Positions 42,700 to 53,960 are shown, counted from the stretch's first letter. The stretch: DNA of 64,000 nt from Steinernema hermaphroditum (GCA_030435675.1 CM059623.1:1762012-1826011), one strand, 5' to 3'. Program-made: numbers and translations. The notes: generated by a model from the sequence alone, not told the origin.

Positions 42700-44450
42700 C
42701 GTGGATGAGCACAATCTCAAAAAGGACAGAACAACACGGGGAGTAATGAATCCCATAGGAATACGCTCCACATTTTCAACCTTACTATATGGGAAATAGG
42801 CGATTACGAGCGTTTTCAAGTCGTTGTATATCACCTCAGATCCACTGCACGTTGCTTCTGGATGCCAAACATTAAGCAACAAAGGGATTGGGCACGTGGA
42901 AGGCGATCACTTCATTCATCAGAGCAGAGGAAGTTTAACAATAAGGCGATTTGTAAATGTTAATCTTCAGGATAATACATATACTTCTCTATCATTTCGG
43001 AGATCACATGTGAGTTGTGGGCGACGATGTGGCGGGAGACGATACGAGGCCAGTATCGGATTCCGAACACATTATAATTACTTACCATTTGAAGTACAAT
43101 TTACATATTGCCTTTATAGGAACTTGTTCTGCAGCACAATTCGATTTAAAGGGTCAATTATAATCTGCGCGACGTATACAGACCATTTGTGTCGCACAGT
43201 TAAGCGACTTTCGCGCAGCTATGCGGTGCATCACACAGTCGCGCAAACTATAAAGGGCCCTTAAAACGCATTTTATCGGAGAGTGATCAACACCATTTTA
43301 TTGAGCAGGGTGAACTACAAAATTATACCACAAAGCATTACAATTGTTTACTGGTTTGTTCGGAGTTTCAGCGAGCTAAAGTGCGCCATCTCGTTATTGA
43401 CGGCACATCCAGCACAAATCGACAAACCAGTTAATGTGATGGAAGTAATCGTCGAAGATAGGTCGGTTCCAGACAACAAACAAAACGAGGACTGAGGGCG
43501 ACACTTTTTAGACGAAGTTTCATCTACCTGAAATACGTCGCTTTCAAATAGCATCATTATTGAACAGCGATTAACACCAAAAGCATCGAAATTGTCCTCC
43601 CACACATCCTTTGCCAGTCTTACACGAAATCGGGCTCATATCGTCAAATCGGATGACGTTTTCGAAACGCAATATAGAAACTACATTGGCGAATGGTACG
43701 ACAAATCTTATATCGATGATATTGGCTTCCGTGTTGATAATAACTCATCACCACTAGAAGACTACAGGTTCGGGAATGGAACACTTCATCTAGAGGTTGT
43801 ATCTTCAAACTTTTGGAGCGCATGTGTCAACACGGCAATTCAAGAATCTTACTCGTGCTCTAACGCTCTTAAGGAAACGCCCAGTCACTCAGTTAACATT
43901 GGAAGAATCCAATTCTCTCTACAAGATCTATCGTTCACAGCTATCGGAACCCTTTTGTGGGGACGAGATTCTAGAAAGTTTCAAATTTTTGATCATGAAA
44001 CCCAAACTACAGTCTCTCACGATTTATTCCTATAGGGTAATATAGTGCGAAAATAGACTAAAAACAAAGAAGGCGCCATTTTCAATGTAACAACCCAATA
44101 TATGTATAGGGGATTCTCGAAAGCACTCAAAGAAGTTATCGACAGTATCCAGTTCAGTATTATAGTGTGAGGCGAGAAATTTCTAGATTTTGAACCGAGA
44201 TTCGATGACCTTACTTACAAGTAACGGAGAGATGCCCCCAACAGAAGGTAAGAGATTTCATTTCTGATTGACGAAAATGCGAAAGGAGACAAAACCCGAC
44301 ATTTTCACCTGAGCAACCCAATATAATTCGTACCTGAATCAGAAACAATAGATTCCTTTATTTCAGTTCATAAATTTAGAACTTATGATGGTAAGCTTCT
44401 ATTGTTTCATTCCACCAAATCACCACATTGAGCAATACGTAGACATGAAG
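42700..44450. other. Gene-poor interval with long ORFs
   Basis: Two ORFs of about 146 aa (42824-43264 and 43592-44035, plus strand) are open. The second lacks an ATG start and neither has a recognised domain. 43540-43595 is a small repeat shared with 37225-37290. 44065-44102 and 44290-44320 carry R2-like words (ATTTTCAATGTAACAACCCA). Confidence 0.25.
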
Positions 44451-45560
44451 TACCCATTATGTGTCATCGTCATATGTCATTTACCATTGTTATTCTCCAG
44501 ATCGCAAAACTTTTGCTGTCATTTGCTTTTCCTGAGGGTGTACGACTAATCAACGTGGGAGGAAACGCTCCTGAGAAATGGCTAATGAGAACGAATAGAG
44601 GTAATTCCGTGTTCGAGAAGTGGCATTCCCTAAGGAGGTATGGACGAGCCTGGGACATAAGTCAGTGCCACGCTTGTTATTCAACTGTGCGACTTGTAGC
44701 GGGATAGGTGGGGATCTGAAAAAGGTTGGCCTGATTGACTTAGACACGATTTTTCTAGGCTATGTTGGATGCTTACGCTGAACTCTTGTTCTGTCGGAAG
44801 GAGGTCGTTATGTTGTGCTCAGTGTTACGTCCAGTTTACTGGGATCGTCTCCAATCCCTGTTAACTCAACTACAGAAGGGCAATCCTAGATATCAGGTCG
44901 ACCCTCGATAGCAGCAAAAATTTCGTCATCTATTCATCAAGTTACGTTCTTTGAAGACCACCACTCCAAGCTCAATATTCGAATGCACAGTCATCAAACT
45001 GCTCTGTGTGGTCGAACGTAATCGACCGTATGATGCATAAACCAAATTGTAGCCGAACAGTAGAGTGTCCTGTCTAAAATAGCTTTGTTAACGAAAGATT
45101 CTTCGAACAACGTTCCAAATATAGAACGAGCGATGGTCTTGCTGAATGGATAATTACGATGTGACGTAAGCAACGAACGCCCTCAAGTCAACAGCACCTT
45201 GAATCACCTTTCTTCTGGTAACCCGTACCTATGAACATAGACCCTGATTGTAATTGCCATGTCTGTTGTTCCGTACTTCGCAGGCCACCTTCTCGAGAAG
45301 TGCAAAAAACAGTCAACACCTGACTTTGAACTAAGATCGACATGTTTTTGGGTTCCTCTTAAAGTGTAAACACCTTGCATGCAGACCCGTTTGTTTAAGG
45401 GCAGGTTCGACTGATGTAGCCGACGGACAAGATGAGGTACTGTAGCTGTCCAGTCTTTTGCGAACAATGTAGTAGTTCATGACTTCAATCAAACTCGAAC
45501 TTATTCTTCCTGTACCAGTTTACGCGTTTAAGCTATTGCATCGATGGTTTTCAGTGTACC
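44451..45560. other. Gene-free interval
   Basis: No domain or repeat recognised. ORFs of 62-87 aa overlap on both strands. Confidence 0.3.
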
Positions 45561-45599
45561 AGGCGTCCCATAAACCATATCGCACCAGTCATTGATTCT

Positions 45600-45670
45600 C
45601 CTCTGGCAAACGGGGTGGAGAGCCACTTTTGATTCGGCTGGCGGCGTAGACTGCAAAACTACATACAGCG
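45600..45670 (+). repeat. Fragment of repeat R1
   Basis: GATTCGGCTGGCGGCGTAGA corresponds to the R1 segment GTTCAGCTGGCGGCGTAGAT at about 4571-4590. Confidence 0.45.
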
Positions 45671-45783
45671 AACCTTTGGCTTCAGTAGGCAGTGCAGGAT
45701 AGTGACCATCTTCTTATCCAGCCATTGGAACTTCAAATCGGGTTCCATTCCGTTGGGTCTAGCTCCCCTTCTAATACACACTC

Positions 45784-45952
45784 GGTCTCTCCAATTTGCG
45801 GTTCGCCGACGATGTCGCCCTGATCGCTGAAAAACATGCAAAAGATGCTCGGTGAATTGGATGACTTCTGGAATATTAACCCCAAGAAGACCAAAGTGGT
45901 GGTGATAGAAGAAGCTTTGATCCTTCTGAGCGGAAACGAAGTCGTCTTAAAT
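45784..45952 (+). pseudogene. Non-LTR reverse transcriptase fragment
   Basis: The frame from 45784 gives GLSNLRFADDVALIAEKHA, matching motif C of the RT at 37314 (NLRFADDIALIA). It ends at a stop near 45864. The neighbouring frame from 45848 continues with ELDDFWNINPKKTKVVVIEEA, matching the ELDEV...KMNREKTKIL segment. A frameshift and loss of about 20 residues separate the two. It is an RT scrap of the same broad clade, much older than the copy at 37314. Confidence 0.7.
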
Positions 45953-46153
45953 GTTGGACTTGATTATCCTCACATAGTGTTCGATGGGACTCAAATATAA
46001 ACTCCTTTATTTACATAAAAAAAACATTTGAGATAATGGTGATATATGACTTCGGATAGATATCTGTGTAGTATACAGGGCTTGAGCAAGTCTTTAGAGG
46101 AAGGGCGTTGCACGAGGAACGAAATCTTGACTGACGGCCATTGCATAGGAAGG

Positions 46154-46285
46154 TTAAAACATGGTGGTTTGTCTTCTCAGGAAAGTGAGCTTTCGTCGGC
46201 GTCTAAGAAGTTCGGCCGGAGAGATTTCAGGTTCCTTTCGCAGGGCCAACTCGAAGTCTTCGTTGGAAAACGTGATGTGGATCAT
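46154..46285 (-). CDS. MIHITYSNE-family microprotein, copy G (43 aa)
   Basis: Start at the conserved ATG 46285; the frame is open farther upstream (to 46516), but that part crosses the promoter and is not conserved. TAA at 46154-46156. Starts MIHITFSNEDFELALRKEPE, then ISPAELLRRRRKLTFLRRQT, ending TMF. Phe replaces Tyr at residue 6. Very close to F in the second half. TATAAAAA at 46332-46339 lies only 47 bp upstream. Confidence 0.75.
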   Translation of the reverse strand: MIHITFSNEDFELALRKEPEISPAELLRRRRKLTFLRRQTTMF

Positions 46286-46331
46286 CTTTGAGTAGAATGG
46301 GCTGGGACACTTGTAAGACCAAGAGGAGAGT

Positions 46332-46360
46332 CGATTTTTATACGCATTCTGAGAAGCCCC
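46332..46360 (-). promoter_or_regulatory. Core promoter of microprotein copy G
   Basis: Minus strand: GGCGGGGCT (46352-46360), 12-bp gap, TATAAAAA (46332-46339). The region upstream with GGTGAGGGAGGGCTGTCC resembles GGTGAGGGTGGAGGTCCG upstream of copy B. Confidence 0.55.
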
Positions 46361-46519
46361 GCCTTCCTCCTGCGCCGCGGAGAATATTCCAGACGTTGAG
46401 GTGCCCACCCTCCGCGAGGACAGCCCTCCCTCACCAGAGAGCCGTGCTCTCACGACACCAACAATCAGGAATATGATATATTTGAAAGTCAAAGTCAATC
46501 TAGAGGGTATTCTCAAAAA

Positions 46520-47300
46520 TTATAAGTTCTTGATACTTTTTATCAAAAAAGAACTGTTTTTTAAGAGTTCATCTTATCCCCACAGCACTCCTCTTCGAGT
46601 ACACACTCAGAGCATTGGTGTAAATTAAAAAGTCAATGCTTTCAAAAATTATAACTTCTTGACACTTTTTGTAACGGTCAACGATCACTGTTAGCAAGAC
46701 ACTTTCAGCCGTACCATCTCCCAAAGGGATTTACTCCATCTACGTGACGAATCTTCACTTGACTAATGGTAAAAAACAAGAGGCCAGCGGGAGATTAACT
46801 ATGGAAAAGATCGGGTCGTCAAGTTCGCCAATTAACATAGTGGGGCCTATCCCCGGGGATGCAGTCGGCTTTTGGATTTGTGAACTCTGAACTTTTCCTG
46901 GTCAATGGGAAAGATTGGCACGTTCAACATGAAAGATCACTTAGGAGCGTACCAAGCCTTGTGCTTCGTGTCTGAGACCTCCATTCCACTATGACAATTG
47001 ACTATATCAGCGTTTGAACTTCACTCTAAGGAGTATAGAAAACTGTTGTCGCGAATCTTGCTGTATGGCAATGGTGACTAGGTGTGAAAGGTCGTGAAAA
47101 TATTGAAATCGTTCTTGGGACCTTTTCATTTTTTCTTCGCTTTCTTATCGCAAAAATAACATACATCGAAGTGCTATAGAGACTACACCATTCGCATCTC
47201 GACCAACTTTACGACTTCATTCCATAATTGTATGATGCCCAATGATAGACAGATCAGCTTTGATAATTCTCGAATTTCGAACAGTTCGAGCCTTTTACCA
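46520..47300. other. Gene-free interval
   Basis: Two AT-rich segments with AAAAATTATAA(G/C)TTCTTGA (near 46515 and 46650) are a direct repeat. No gene seen. Confidence 0.35.
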
Positions 47301-47308
47301 TGCCACAC

Positions 47309-47700
47309 ATACAGGGTGACACAGAAATACTGTCACAATATAGAACGTCTATAACTTCGCGAACAATTCAACAATCAACATTTTATTGTAAAAACAAGAA
47401 AGGGCAGGACATTTCATACAAGATATCACAAATCCAGTTCGAATTGACCTCCATGCGCAGAAATACGAGCATCTAACCGTTCCTTAAATTTCCAACAATA
47501 GACGCAGGGTCGTAGTAGATATTTCTTCCCAAGCCTTCTACAAAGCACGTATAAGCGAATCAACACTTTCATGGCGCTTTCGGTAGGCGTAATCGAGGGG
47601 ATTCAGATCGGCTGCCGCGAAATCTTCGTCACCGAGAGGGTGCTTTCGTATATCAAGCATATCATGGATTCACGGACGCGCAAGGAGACCATATTTTCAC
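47309..47700 (-). pseudogene. Tc1/mariner-superfamily transposase remnant with one terminal end
   Basis: On the minus strand, pieces in two frames give the C-terminal end of an IS630-Tc1-mariner transposase: AADLNPLDYAYRKR (corresponding to the usual PDLNPxDY box with the third catalytic residue nearby), then a segment like the lysine- and tryptophan-containing KAWEEIS, then RLDARISAHGGQFELDL before a stop at 47426. Stops and a frameshift interrupt it. The sequence ATACAGGGTGACACAGAAAT (47309 on) is a likely terminal repeat. The other end and most of the gene are missing. Confidence 0.65.
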
Positions 47701-48230
47701 GATCCAATCTGAAATATCAGAAATATCAGAACACAGTAACGTATATTGTTAGGTCTAACCTACCGAATGCGCCTATCTATATGGATGGCTTTTTCGGATC
47801 ATCGGATCGGATCATGTTCCGTTGACGCCAACGTTTCGAATTGGTTAAACACCGTAACAGAGAATGGAGATATAGAGTAGCCCTCACTCACAGCTACCAT
47901 TCCCACATAGCGACTCCTTGAGCTCATTTCTACTTTATGGAAATAGAGGCCAAATGTGGGAAAAGTCACACTTCACACTTTGGTGCCCGAGACCTCACAT
48001 TTTCAAGTTGACCCTCAGAATGGCTCTCTACTTTGAGCTGCGAGATTCCTTTTTTGCTTCTTATATAGCACTCTCTTAGCTCTATCTAATCATCATCTGC
48101 GCTCATTCATAAACCACGATATCAGAGGAAATCACTCCTAAAACTTCGAAAATGAGAACAAAACATTTTTTAACTCGAAACTGCGCATATTCTACGAACA
48201 ACGGATCCCGCCTTTGTCCGAGGAGTAGGC
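47701..48230. other. Gene-free interval
   Basis: Nothing recognised. The ORF at 47571-47825 lies antisense across the transposase remnant and is an artefact. Confidence 0.3.
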
Positions 48231-48234
48231 TGAG

Positions 48235-48350
48235 GTTATTCAATCAAATGGTAAATACCTTGAAGTGAAATGGTTGAAACAATACAAATAAACGTTCAAT
48301 ACAAAAGTGGCCCATTTTCAATGTGCCAACCCAATATATCACCCTTTATG
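48235..48350 (+). repeat. Dispersed repeat R2 copy
   Basis: ATGGTAAATACCTTGAAGTG followed by CCCATTTTCAATGTGCCAAC and CCAATAT. The same order of words occurs at 1685-1800, 57985-58140 and 58505-58700. Confidence 0.6.
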
Positions 48351-49300
48351 TACCACCATCCGATATCGAAAAATTGCCATGCCACACATATGTCCCACCC
48401 TTCCAAAAATTTATCTGTGAATTCACTACTTTTGGCTAACTCGACAGGAAGAAACATGGTGGCGGCTACCATCTACAGAACTACGACAAACTGCGACAAA
48501 ATGCAAAAATTAAATTTCTGATTTCGGAGAGGGAACGCTCAACTAACCAGTAATAAAGCACACAGCATTTAAGTCAGTAAAGAAGCAAAAATCTACTGGA
48601 AAAATCTTGATTTGGAAATATAATATTCGTCTGGAAAGAGATTCCCGTAGTTACAAGAGAGCTCGGTACATCCCAGCGTACTGGAATTCGTTGGTCAGAA
48701 GATCGTTCATTGTGGTCGTCATGAACGACGCAGACATACTGAACTGCGATCGATCCTTATGGCACAAGTCTTTCCTTACTATTGGGTTGATGCATTGAAA
48801 ATTTGACTGAACCCAATAATTTTGTCAAAAATTCATTTAGAAGAACGTTGGAGTTTAAAAAATCATCGGATTGTTAGTTCCTTCTTGATGTCTTTGTCAC
48901 GGTATAGGAATGCGTAATCACCAAAGCCATTGTGAAAGGCTCAATTGTTCACAGATTGACTGTACTACATAAGAAATGTTTGTTTGTACACTATTTTTTC
49001 TTGTTATTTATCCACGCACTCCCACTCCACCCAGACTATATGATTGTCCTCCTCGAAAAGAACAGACCCATAATTAGACGGGAAACATTGCTTGAATGGA
49101 GAGAGCATGATGTCAAGTCTGGAGCCGATGTCCTCAAGTGGTGATCAACATTAATCGTCATGTACGGTAAGCGAGAAAAAAGCTGCGTAACCGTGTAGGT
49201 GAAGGTCATTGAAACGGAACTGTGATATAACTTTGCTGTAGTTGTGATCGCCGGCCCCCACTTCACATGAAGGAACCGATAACGGGTTACTTCAGAGTAC
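48351..49300. other. Gene-free interval
   Basis: No supported gene. ORFs of 63-88 aa have no domain. Confidence 0.3.
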
Positions 49301-49407
49301 ATAACTTACAAGGAGAAGCCCCAAACTGTCCCACGCCGATTTAGCGGAAATTTGGCAGGGAGATAGGCAAATTCAGGAAATTCTGAACAAGAAAGATTTA
49401 ATCACAT

Positions 49408-49625
49408 TCAAAATGTCCACCTTGCAGTGGTTATGCAGGTTTGAAGACGTGTCTGAAAGTTCTTAAACTTGCACGTTGCCATGTTCCGGTGTACCTTGAT
49501 CCCAGGCTTTCTTCAGAGCGCCTTTGAACGAGTCCAGTGTCTTGTGCTTGAAAGTGCATGCCTTCAGCTCCACGATATCCACATAGCGAAATCCATGCGG
49601 TTCAAATCAGGCAAGTTCGAAGGTT
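49408..49625 (-). pseudogene. Second Tc1/mariner-superfamily transposase remnant
   Basis: Minus-strand pieces give LPDLNRMDFAMW (family motif PDLNPMDF), then TLDSFKGALKKAWDQ and NFQTRLQTCITTARWTF before the stop at 49408. At least two frameshifts. It belongs to the nematode mariner-like group with a PDLNPMDF box, and differs from the remnant at 47309. Confidence 0.65.
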
Positions 49626-49826
49626 TGTGTACGTTTAAGTCTTGAACAAGGGAAGAAGATTTCTCGGAAATCTCGTACTTTTCACATGATCTGTTGCCGC
49701 ATATCATTGCCAGCTACGATAATCAGTGGATGGATTGGAAATCATGATATTATTGCCGTAAAGTTCTTTCCACAAGTGTGTTGCAGTTTGCACTTTTTGA
49801 CTGATTTCTTAAAGATACTAAAGAAT

Positions 49827-50014
49827 CATTACTCAGCATGTTTGAGCACCCCCTGGCAATCAAATAGAAATATGCCAACTGTAGCCGACAGTTAATACCA
49901 CCCACCACTTTTCCTCTAATGATACTGCAATCAGTACTCAACATGTATTAGCACCCCCTGACAATCAAATTAGAAGTCTGCCAACTGTAGTCGACAGTTA
50001 ATACCACCCACCAC
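49827..50014 (+). repeat. Two-copy tandem repeat, about 106-bp period
   Basis: Each copy runs from about TACTCAGCATGTTTGAGCACC (49831) or TACTCAACATGTATTAGCACC to TTAATACCACCCACCACT. Each includes AACTGT-x5-ACAGTT, a small palindrome. Confidence 0.75.
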
Positions 50015-50074
50015 TACATGTGAAGATTACCAAATTATAAGGGTGTGCATATCTAGTCAAAGGGAGCAATGCTA

Positions 50075-50250
50075 AAAGGTAGTGGGTGTACAAACGAGGG
50101 TGGCACTCAACAATATCCCCATTTTGACAAAAATAATGGAATGTGTGGGGTAAAGGTTGAAAACCGCTTATTACAATCACGGTGTTTGAGGCTAAAAATA
50201 AAAGGAGATTATGTTTCAGGACATTGTTATTGAATCATCTTTGAGCGTCA
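50075..50250 (+). repeat. Repeat R3, copy 1
   Basis: GGGTGTACAAACGAGGGTGG, GGTTGAAAACCGCTTATTAC and GTTTGAGGCTAAAAATAAAA are shared in order with 56845-57010. In both places an ORF-bearing region lies next to it on the minus strand, so the repeat might be a shared 3' region of two genes. Confidence 0.65.
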
Positions 50251-50256
50251 CAAGCA

Positions 50257-50508
50257 TCAACGGTCAGATCGCATGCTATGATCCACCGTAGTAGAATTTG
50301 GACTAAAACTTAATGAATTATATTGGCAATCAGAGGGTATTAAGTAATCACAGAATTTTTTCAGCCGTTTCATTTGGGGAGCTTCTTCTCGATGTAGAGG
50401 CGAACAGGCATCGTGGGCTTGGAGGTGTTCAGTCAAATGGAGGGATGGCTCCAACGCTTGCAGTTGGCGTATGACCTTCTTTCTGCAGTTCTTCGATCTG
50501 TGTCCCAT
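50257..50508 (-). CDS. Possible ORF beside repeat R3
   Basis: 83 codons from the ATG at 50508; basic N-terminus (MGHRSKNCRKKVIRQLQ), no domain recognised. Listed because the related repeat at 56845 also adjoins a basic ORF, but the two proteins do not align convincingly. Confidence 0.2.
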   Translation of the reverse strand: MGHRSKNCRKKVIRQLQALEPSLHLTEHLQAHDACSPLHREEAPQMKRLKKFCDYLIPSDCQYNSLSFSPNSTTVDHSMRSDR

Positions 50509-50639
50509 GTTCAAGGATTTTAAGCAGACAACCTTATTTTCTTGGAGTGATACCGGGGATAGCCGATTGGCAACGATTCAGCTCTCTTGTGGGCGTCGAC
50601 ATCTTCGGAACCGGCGATCGGCGAGAAGAATAGCGTGAG

Positions 50640-52150
50640 CGGCGATGTTTAGATTTCGCCAATGCACCATTGTTGCTCTTTATTGTATAAAGCGGAGGAT
50701 TATATATATTACAAAGTGGTTGATGGAGTTAGGGGCGCACACCTACCCGAGGAAAGTGTCGTCAATCATATAGGTCACGCGGCTGGAAACAATCTTGATA
50801 ACGCGCCTCGCAAAACTACAAAGGTTCAGGAGACAATGACCAACCGGAAAAAAGAGATGCGTGTACAAGCTGCTTTGAAATTAACTGCCGTGAATGTTCA
50901 CATTGATCGAAATGCGGAAACCACACACCGACACTTTTTTCACATGTTCGTTTCAAACTGTTTTGGTTGATGGGGTACAATATGTGCAAAAGATTGTACG
51001 TCTTGATCTTTTTAATGTTTCCGCAAAAGGCAACTTATCGGAATACTTTTGGTTTGCTTGATCGGTTGAACGCGCTTGCTGAAAAGGGAATTGCCTATTT
51101 AGCAAAACCAGCTGAACCATCCGCACAATCACGTGATCATTGCGCCGCGCTCGGGCGCTATAAAACCACGACGCGAGACGTAGTGCGCCACACCGCCGCC
51201 AACTGAACTCCCTGCTTTAATTTTTGCATAATCACAAAACCTCTTCTTAGCTACGCCTCGCTGAACGGGTGCGATTGTAGTGGGATAATGTGGCGCCGTT
51301 GTTTTCTTATTTGGTCTGTACTACCTGACGAGCAAACATTGCCAAGACAGAAGGTGTTTATGAATTCTCTTGTTTTCAAAGTTCGTTCATATTTTAGAAT
51401 ACTTCCTACATGATGACTCATTTATTGTATTTTTGAGATTGAATAAAAGGACTATCTTTTATAATGTTCAGCTTAGGCTTAGATCATGAATATATGAGAA
51501 TATTCAAACTTTGGTTTGGTGGGATATACTGATTTGATGATCGTTCCTTTAATGTAACGACTGTATTCCTTAATGTGATACGAATATACCGTCGCAATAT
51601 ATCGCGACGGCCAGGGTGGTCACCGCTGAAAAATCGATCGTGAGACGTTTATGTATATACTTTCCATCTTCAGGTAACCAAGCCGATCAATCTATGTCGA
51701 CGGCATTCCTGAGCTCGGACGTTTTAAAAATGTGAGTTCTCATGGATATCACTATCGAAATGAAACGTTTCCCATGATATCATTTACCAAATGCACAGCG
51801 TCATGCAGTTAAACCCTGATTATGGGATATTGTTACCTTTTAAGTGACTCCTTTCAAGCATTTATAGAACAAATTGTTAACACAATTCAAAATTTTGAGC
51901 ATTTTTGGGAGCATGTAGTTGACATCTTATGGCCGTGATCTTGTGAACATGCTGCGGCACGGCTGTTGGTGTTGTTGTTACGACACTGTTATTCATACAA
52001 TAACGAACTGAACCCAACAGCCAAAATTGGGATCGGGCAGAAAATACTGGGATCTTAAGGATCGTTTATCACAGGCGTCATTTTCTATGTAACCTACTAC
52101 TTGTTTGCTAGATCATGACATTTGCAGTTTTTTCATCGATTTTTGCGATT
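50640..52150. other. Gene-poor interval
   Basis: The ORFs at 50662-50970 and 50967-51206 (plus) have no domain. 51595-51610 is a small palindrome-like ATATATCGCGACGG. Nothing else recognised. Confidence 0.3.
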
Positions 52151-52249
52151 TTTAAAGCTGAACATAACGTTCTGATGAGCATAATTAGCGCGAAGAGCGC
52201 CGCAGAACGGTACATGACAACTTGCCGAGAGGGACAACTCTCATTTATT

Positions 52250-52690
52250 TACTGTAGAGAAATAGAGATGCAAATTAGGGATTCATTTGGAAGTTGTGGG
52301 CACATCCGCGAAGAAACTGGTCGATTTTACTATACGGCTCGGCCGAATCGAAGTTATCCGAAGAATTCGTTCGTCTTGAAGCCTGTACTGGCGGCGTTTC
52401 TTCGGGGGCGGAGCAAGACAACTCGCCGCGGGACAACTCGCCGCCGGACAACTCGCCGCGGGGACAACTCGCCGCGGCCAACTCGCCGCGGGGACAACTC
52501 GCCGCCGGGGACAACTCTTTTTTATTTCTGTAAAGAAATAGTGATGCAAATTAGGGATCCATTTGGAAGTTGTGGGCAACTCCACGAAGCAGCTCGTCGA
52601 TGTTACCGTGCGGCTCGGCCGAATCGAAGTTGCTGATTATCCGAAGAATTCGTTCGTCTTGAAGCCTGTACTGGCGGCGTTTTTTCGGAG
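52250..52690 (+). repeat. Direct duplication of the MULE left end
   Basis: ATGCAAATTAGGGATTCATT (52269) and ATGCAAATTAGGGATCCATT (52544) start two copies. Both contain CCGAAGAATTCGTTCGTCTT and GAAGCCTGTACTGGCGGCGT. The outer copy is a partial relic of the transposase C-terminus. Confidence 0.8.
52408..52516 (+). repeat. GACAACTCGCCGCGG minisatellite, left array
   Basis: About seven imperfect copies of GGACAACTCGCCGC, period 13-16 bp. The inverted form (GCGGCGAGTTGTCC) is at the right end (55048-55078), and an expanded variant (GGCGGCGAGTT) lies at 55480-55620. ORFs with repeating Arg-Gly or Ser-Pro peptides here come from the repeat itself. Confidence 0.8.
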
Positions 52691-53960
52691 GTGGGTCGCC
52701 CCTGACCATAGCCTCGTAGGTTACGTCGCGAGCAGCTTGCACCTCTTTGAGTGCCGTTATGAACTTCCAGACTGTCGGATGTTGCATCTGGAATTCGATT
52801 TGTATTCTTCTGTGGGCGGCCTCTGCATAGTTATTCGTGCGATCTTCCCCATCCTTACTTCTCTGGTAAACAGACCACATGGCGACTGGAAACAAAGGAC
52901 GACGACGTCCTCCCCTGCTGCATTTAAGCATGTTATTTACGATCATATAGCGTAGAAACTAACACAGTGGGACGGCCCATGTAATTGTCCTCGAACCAGG
53001 TAAGGAGAGTTCCTGGTTAGATGAAAAAGGCATCCATCAATTGTGATATCCGGGAAAGACTCGGCCAATGCGTTCATTGCTGCCTTCTCGAAGTCCATTG
53101 ATACGTTCTGAGGGCGAAAATCGGGAAACCTGGATCTAGGAGTATCTAACCGTGGGACAATTCGCCTACCTATTAGTTATGAGTGCGAGCATTTTAACGT
53201 AGGTAGCTTGCGTCTTGTCTAGGAGCAAAGCGTAGATTACGGGGAAAACATAGGTATTTCTTGACGCGAGAATTACGTACACTTGTGTGAAGGGGTCGGG
53301 AGTTATCGAAAACGTCCCGTCAACATAGATATGGGTCATCTCGCTTGCCCATTCCATATTTTTCTCACGGCCGGAAATTAGCACACGGGAGTGAGTATCT
53401 TGGTCTTCGTCCCGGCTGTCCCCCAGGAGGAACTGTTCCTCGGCGGTGTCCACAGTATAGGTCTTGTATGTGTCCGGTATGTCAAAGTCCCTTGTTAATG
53501 GGTTATCTGGGCTGCATCTGTTCCCTCGGGCGCGGTGAATCGCTTTCTTCATAGTTCCTATTGCTGGCAGCGAGCCACGAACTGCTGAAGGCACGTTCTG
53601 GACAGCAGAATTGATCAATGATGCTGGATTTTCCCTGCATTGAATGGCCTTCCTCCTTAGGTTTGTTGTCAACTTGCAAGCCTCCACGTTCTCTGGCTGA
53701 GAGCCGTGGGTGTGCTCGTTAAATCGTTTAACGATCTATAACAATAGGACAAAATGCAGCCGACACGCCAAATGTTCGTTACATTTGCTCCTTTTACCTC
53801 CCAACAGCGCAAACATGTAACGCTAAAGAAAGCAGCACCGCCGAAATGTAAATACGGTGTTCCTCCATTACAGAGTGTACGAAAACGAAGTGCCGGTTTT
53901 CGAACACAACAAATTGAAACGGCAAGCGTGAACAGATCACACAAGCACGCGGGGAACGCC
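52551..53960 (-). pseudogene. MULE-family transposase with degraded FLYWCH-like N-terminus
   Basis: Minus strand, in order. (1) About 53750-53690: CNEHLACRLHFV, an in-frame stop, then FNEHTHGSQPENVEACKL, a pattern like the C-terminal half of a FLYWCH zinc finger. (2) 53687-53166: the transposase core with WASEMTHIYVDGTFSIT (first catalytic Asp region) and VFPVIYALLLDKTQATYVKM. (3) 53107-53000: NVSMDFEKAAMNALAESFPD and GCLFHLTRN (second Asp region). (4) After an apparent internal deletion and frameshift, TWFEDNYMGR and, from 52920, RRRPLFPVAMWSVYQ, DRTNNYAEAAHRR and HPTVWKFITALKEVQ. The third conserved region is lost. A possible intron at 53108-53169 does not keep frame. Non-functional as read. 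Confidence 0.75.

Noticed and set aside
43592..44035. 147-aa plus-strand ORF as a gene
   Set aside because: No ATG start (opens at TTG), no domain, no convincing splice sites or paralog. It could be an exon but cannot be supported.
47571..47825. 84-aa plus-strand ORF
   Set aside because: It is antisense to the Tc1/mariner transposase remnant.
49827..50014. CRISPR-like array
   Set aside because: Only two copies of a 106-bp unit, no spacer pattern, and the genome is eukaryotic.
52275..52636. Arg/Gly- or Ser-Pro-repeat proteins over the minisatellites (also 55422-55765)
   Set aside because: All frames of a GC-rich 12-16-bp repeat are open; the peptide repeats reflect the DNA repeat.
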